Assembly (NCBI GenBank): GCA_029051965.1 | Contig: JAIDJZ010000280.1 | Coordinates: forward strand, 1-16,400 | Direction: 5' to 3' | DNA: 16,400 nucleotides | From: Paramuribaculum sp. | Lineage (GTDB): Bacteria > Bacteroidota > Bacteroidia > Bacteroidales > Muribaculaceae | Shown: piece by piece, positions 13,917 to 16,400 of the stretch | Position numbering within the stretch: position 1 is the first letter of the stretch | Layout: the number at the start of each line of letters is the position of its first letter | Made by a program: the position numbers and the translations under genes | The notes under the pieces: generated by a model | Seen by the model: only the letters and a program-made list of their open reading frames with translations | Told to the model about the DNA's origin: nothing | The model's database searches: none

Positions 13917-15953
13917 ATGAAAATCTCAGGTTCGAAACATATTCTTCCAATATTTTTTGCCGGTGCTTCGCTGGGGCTTTCAGCCCAGGAACCGGCCGAC
14001 TCAATATCGTCAGTAACACTTGGCGGCGTCGAGGTCGCTTCGCGCGGTCCGTCGACCAGAAAACTCCGGGGATCGGTAACGAACACCGACGTAATCTCCT
14101 CCGGCGAGCTCCTGCGTGCCGCTTGCTGCAATCTCGGCGAAAGCTTCTCGACAAACCCTTCGGTCGATGTCAGCTACAGCGATGCCGCAACCGGTGCCCG
14201 GCAGATCAAACTGCTCGGGCTGGCAGGATCTTACGTGCAGATGCTGACCGAAAACATCCCCAACTTCCGCGGATCGGCCCTCCCCTACGGTCTTGGCTAT
14301 ATCGCCGGCCCGTGGATCCAGTCCATACAGGTTTCAAAAGGAGCAAGCTCGGTCAAGAACGGCTATGAGTCGCTGACAGGTCAGATCAACATAGAGATGA
14401 AAAAGCCGCAGGCCGACCAGCAGGTAGCTGCCAACGCCTATGTCGACTCAAATGCCAAAGTCGAGCTCAACGCCGACGGAAACATACGCCTCAGCAAACG
14501 ACTGTCGACCTCACTGCTCCTCCACGGCGAAAACACTTTCGCCACCCACGACTCAAACGGCGACGGCTTCATCGACATGCCCGATCTGCGACAGGTCGCG
14601 CTGATGAACCGATGGGCCTGGATGGGCAACAGCTATATCTTTCAAGGTGCCGTGAAGTTTCTTGATGAATCGCGCCACAGCGGACAGGACGCCTCCCACG
14701 TCCACCATGCCGCCCCTCCGGAAGGTCTTTACACGATCGACATCGACACCCGGAGATGGGAAGGATTCGTCAAAAACGCCTACATTTTCGACCATGAGAA
14801 TGACGGGAATATCGCTCTGATCCTCTCCGGATCCCACAATGAGTTCCACTCATCCTACGGCCACAAAATCTACCGGACCGGTCAGGCAAACGCATATGCA
14901 TCACTCATGTTCGAACGGAAATGGGGCGACAACCACGCACTCTCGTCGGGCCTCAGCTTCAACTACGACAACTACCATCAGCACATGCAGCTCGTTCAGG
15001 CTGACGGGCTGCCACTGACGGACTCGAAAGAGATCGAGGCTGTCAGCGGCGGCTACGCTCAGTACACCTACAATATCGGGACGCGTCTGATGGTCATGGG
15101 CGGACTGCGCTACGACTACAGCTCGGTCTTCGGTTCAGCCGTCACTCCACGACTCCACTTCCGCTGGAATCCGGGGGAATGGCTTTCGCTCCACGGATCG
15201 GCCGGTATCGGCCGCCGCACTCCGCATGTCATGGCCGAGAATAATTTTCTGCTCGCCTCGGGACGCAACATAATCCTCAACCGGAATATCCGTCAGGAAA
15301 AAGCCGCCAACTACGGCATCGGCGCAGCCTCGACAATCTACGTGGCAAACAAACCGCTTACGCTCAGCGCCGAATACTACTACACCCATTTCTACGACCA
15401 GCTGCTGACCGATCTCGACATGAATCCCCATGCCGTTATATTCAAAAATCTCGACGGCCGCTCCTTCTCCCACACCCTTCAGATCGAGCTCACCTACCCT
15501 TGCTTCAAAGACTTCTCGCTGACAGCCGCTTACCGACTGACCGACGTGAAGACCGACTATGGCCGAGGGCTTGTCGAAAAACCGATGACCTCCCGCAACA
15601 AGGGCCTTCTGACAGCAAGCTACGCTCCCGACATGGGGAAATGGCAATTCGACATCACCTGTTCGTTCAATGGCTCGGGAAGAATGCCGACGCCCTACGA
15701 AACAGCTGACGGAACAATGTCATGGAGCCGGCGATATCACCCCTATGCCCAGCTCAATGCCCAGGTCACCCGCAATTTCCGCCATTGGTCGGTCTATCTC
15801 GGTAGCGAAAACCTGACAGCCTACCGTCAGAAAAATCCGATCATCGGAGCAGAAGACCCGTGGGGGACCGCTTTTGACGCAACAATGGTCTATGCTCCGC
15901 TCCACGGGGCAATTATTTACGCCGGATTCCGTTATACATTTACTAAGTACTAA
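13917..15953 (+). CDS. TonB-dependent outer-membrane receptor, probably for a metal
   Basis: Such receptors import scarce compounds through a gated outer-membrane barrel with energy from TonB-ExbBD. From ATG 13917 the protein has 678 residues: signal peptide (about 1-24, MKISGSKHILPIFFAGASLG), a plug domain (about 35-160) with LGESFSTNPSVDV, QIKLLGLAGSYVQMLTEN and the plug end YESLTGQINIEMKKP, then a barrel (about 165-678) with PRLHFRWNP, IRQEKAANYGIG and a C-terminal YAGFRYTFTKY. The N-terminal carboxypeptidase-like domain of SusC proteins is absent, so it is not a glycan-type receptor. A His cluster (HVHH at 261-264, with His254) lies in a predicted loop. The HMA protein gene follows by 24 bases, pointing to a metal, perhaps copper, as substrate; this is inference. 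The 60 codons open upstream of the ATG precede the signal peptide and are not part of it. Confidence 0.9.
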   Translation: MKISGSKHILPIFFAGASLGLSAQEPADSISSVTLGGVEVASRGPSTRKLRGSVTNTDVISSGELLRAACCNLGESFSTNPSVDVSYSDAATGARQIKLLGLAGSYVQMLTENIPNFRGSALPYGLGYIAGPWIQSIQVSKGASSVKNGYESLTGQINIEMKKPQADQQVAANAYVDSNAKVELNADGNIRLSKRLSTSLLLHGENTFATHDSNGDGFIDMPDLRQVALMNRWAWMGNSYIFQGAVKFLDESRHSGQDASHVHHAAPPEGLYTIDIDTRRWEGFVKNAYIFDHENDGNIALILSGSHNEFHSSYGHKIYRTGQANAYASLMFERKWGDNHALSSGLSFNYDNYHQHMQLVQADGLPLTDSKEIEAVSGGYAQYTYNIGTRLMVMGGLRYDYSSVFGSAVTPRLHFRWNPGEWLSLHGSAGIGRRTPHVMAENNFLLASGRNIILNRNIRQEKAANYGIGAASTIYVANKPLTLSAEYYYTHFYDQLLTDLDMNPHAVIFKNLDGRSFSHTLQIELTYPCFKDFSLTAAYRLTDVKTDYGRGLVEKPMTSRNKGLLTASYAPDMGKWQFDITCSFNGSGRMPTPYETADGTMSWSRRYHPYAQLNAQVTRNFRHWSVYLGSENLTAYRQKNPIIGAEDPWGTAFDATMVYAPLHGAIIYAGFRYTFTKY

Positions 15954-15977
15954 CAACTCTAAACGTTTTATTCCATC

Positions 15978-16400
15978 ATGAAAAAAATCATCACTCTGGC
16001 ATTCGCCATCTTCATGACCCTCACTGCTATGGCTGCCGACAAGGCAACCGTCAGCTTCTCCGTCAATCCTACAATGACCTGTCAGAACTGCGAAAACAAA
16101 ATCAAGTCCAACCTGAGATTCGAAAAAGGCGTGAAGGACATCGCCACTTCCCTGGCCGACCAGCTCGTCACGGTTTCCTACGATCCCGCCCGGACATCGC
16201 CTGAAAAACTCGCAGAAGCCCTGAAAAAAATCGGCTACACAGCTACAGTTTCCAACAAGACTGCAAAAGCCGCATGTGGCAAACAGAGCGGTTGCTGCAA
16301 GAAGGAAGCAGGCGAAGGATGCGGCAAAAAATCCGGCAAAGGATGCTGCGAAAAGGCCTCCAAAGGCACTTGCGCAAAAACCGCGCCATCGTGCCCGTCC
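15978..16400 (+). CDS. Secreted HMA-domain metal-binding protein with Cys-rich tail (partial)
   Basis: The open frame runs from ATG 15978 through the window edge (141 codons seen, no stop). It begins with a signal peptide (MKKIITLAFAIFMTLTAMAA). Residues of about 22-92 form a heavy-metal-associated domain with MTCQNC (Cys35, Cys38), the usual Cu(I)/Zn ligands, and KKIGYTATV at its end. Residues 99-141 form a tail with eight more cysteines (100, 106, 107, 115, 123, 124, 132, 139), two of them Cys-Cys pairs, among many Lys and Gly. HMA proteins are mostly cytoplasmic chaperones or ATPase domains; here the export signal puts it in the periplasm or outside. It follows the TonB receptor by 24 bases and is surely cotranscribed, so it probably takes over or buffers the metal brought in by the receptor. 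The C-terminus is not visible. Confidence 0.88.
   Translation, partial: MKKIITLAFAIFMTLTAMAADKATVSFSVNPTMTCQNCENKIKSNLRFEKGVKDIATSLADQLVTVSYDPARTSPEKLAEALKKIGYTATVSNKTAKAACGKQSGCCKKEAGEGCGKKSGKGCCEKASKGTCAKTAPSCPS

Noticed and set aside
1..16400. Search for CRISPR arrays, tRNA or rRNA genes, insertion sequences and att sites
   Set aside because: No regularly spaced repeats, tRNA-like cloverleaf with a CCA end, rRNA sequence, transposase or integrase were seen by eye on either strand.

Overview
The window looks like chromosomal DNA of a gut-type Bacteroidales, most likely a Muribaculaceae-like organism. Evidence for this is the Bacteroidetes promoter -7 motif TAnnTTTG in front of several genes, the three-domain IspG, the lipoprotein with an acidic stretch after its lipobox cysteine, the neighbouring OmpA-type proteins with alanine-rich linkers, and the gene order DUF6089-like / uppS / bamA / ompH / ompH. 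The family assignment is inference; the phylum assignment is firm. I see no mobile element, CRISPR array, tRNA or rRNA.

Region 1 (1-7290, all minus strand, so read right to left) is an envelope-biogenesis block. It runs from a predicted surface lipoprotein (DUF6242-like), through a small beta-barrel protein (DUF6089-like), undecaprenyl diphosphate synthase UppS and the outer-membrane protein insertase BamA, to two Skp/OmpH-type periplasmic chaperones. The lipid carrier for cell-wall and glycan export, the machine that inserts outer-membrane proteins, and the chaperones that feed it are thus encoded together. The last chaperone gene also has its own full promoter and ends in a strong hairpin terminator.

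Region 2 (7291-7596) has no protein gene, but it holds a candidate structured RNA of about 110 nt: a -7 promoter box, nested stems, and a textbook intrinsic terminator. It is either a free small RNA or an attenuating leader of the lipoprotein gene.

Region 3 (7597-10889, minus) is a metabolic operon, purE-ispG-ribD: purine synthesis, isoprenoid precursor synthesis (which supplies UppS) and riboflavin synthesis. Spacing is tight, with one promoter box before purE.

Region 4 (10986-13640, minus) holds two neighbouring OmpA-family porin-like proteins. The upstream copy (12455-13600) has a strong promoter and codon use typical of high expression. The downstream copy has no visible promoter of its own. 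The last 92 bases of the two genes are almost identical although the rest has diverged, which suggests local gene conversion.

Region 5 (13641-16400, plus) is divergent from region 4. It encodes a TonB-dependent outer-membrane receptor followed 24 bp later by a secreted heavy-metal-associated (HMA) domain protein with a lysine- and cysteine-rich tail, cut by the window edge. This pair is probably a metal (perhaps copper) uptake or handling unit and is the most interesting protein-coding part of the window.
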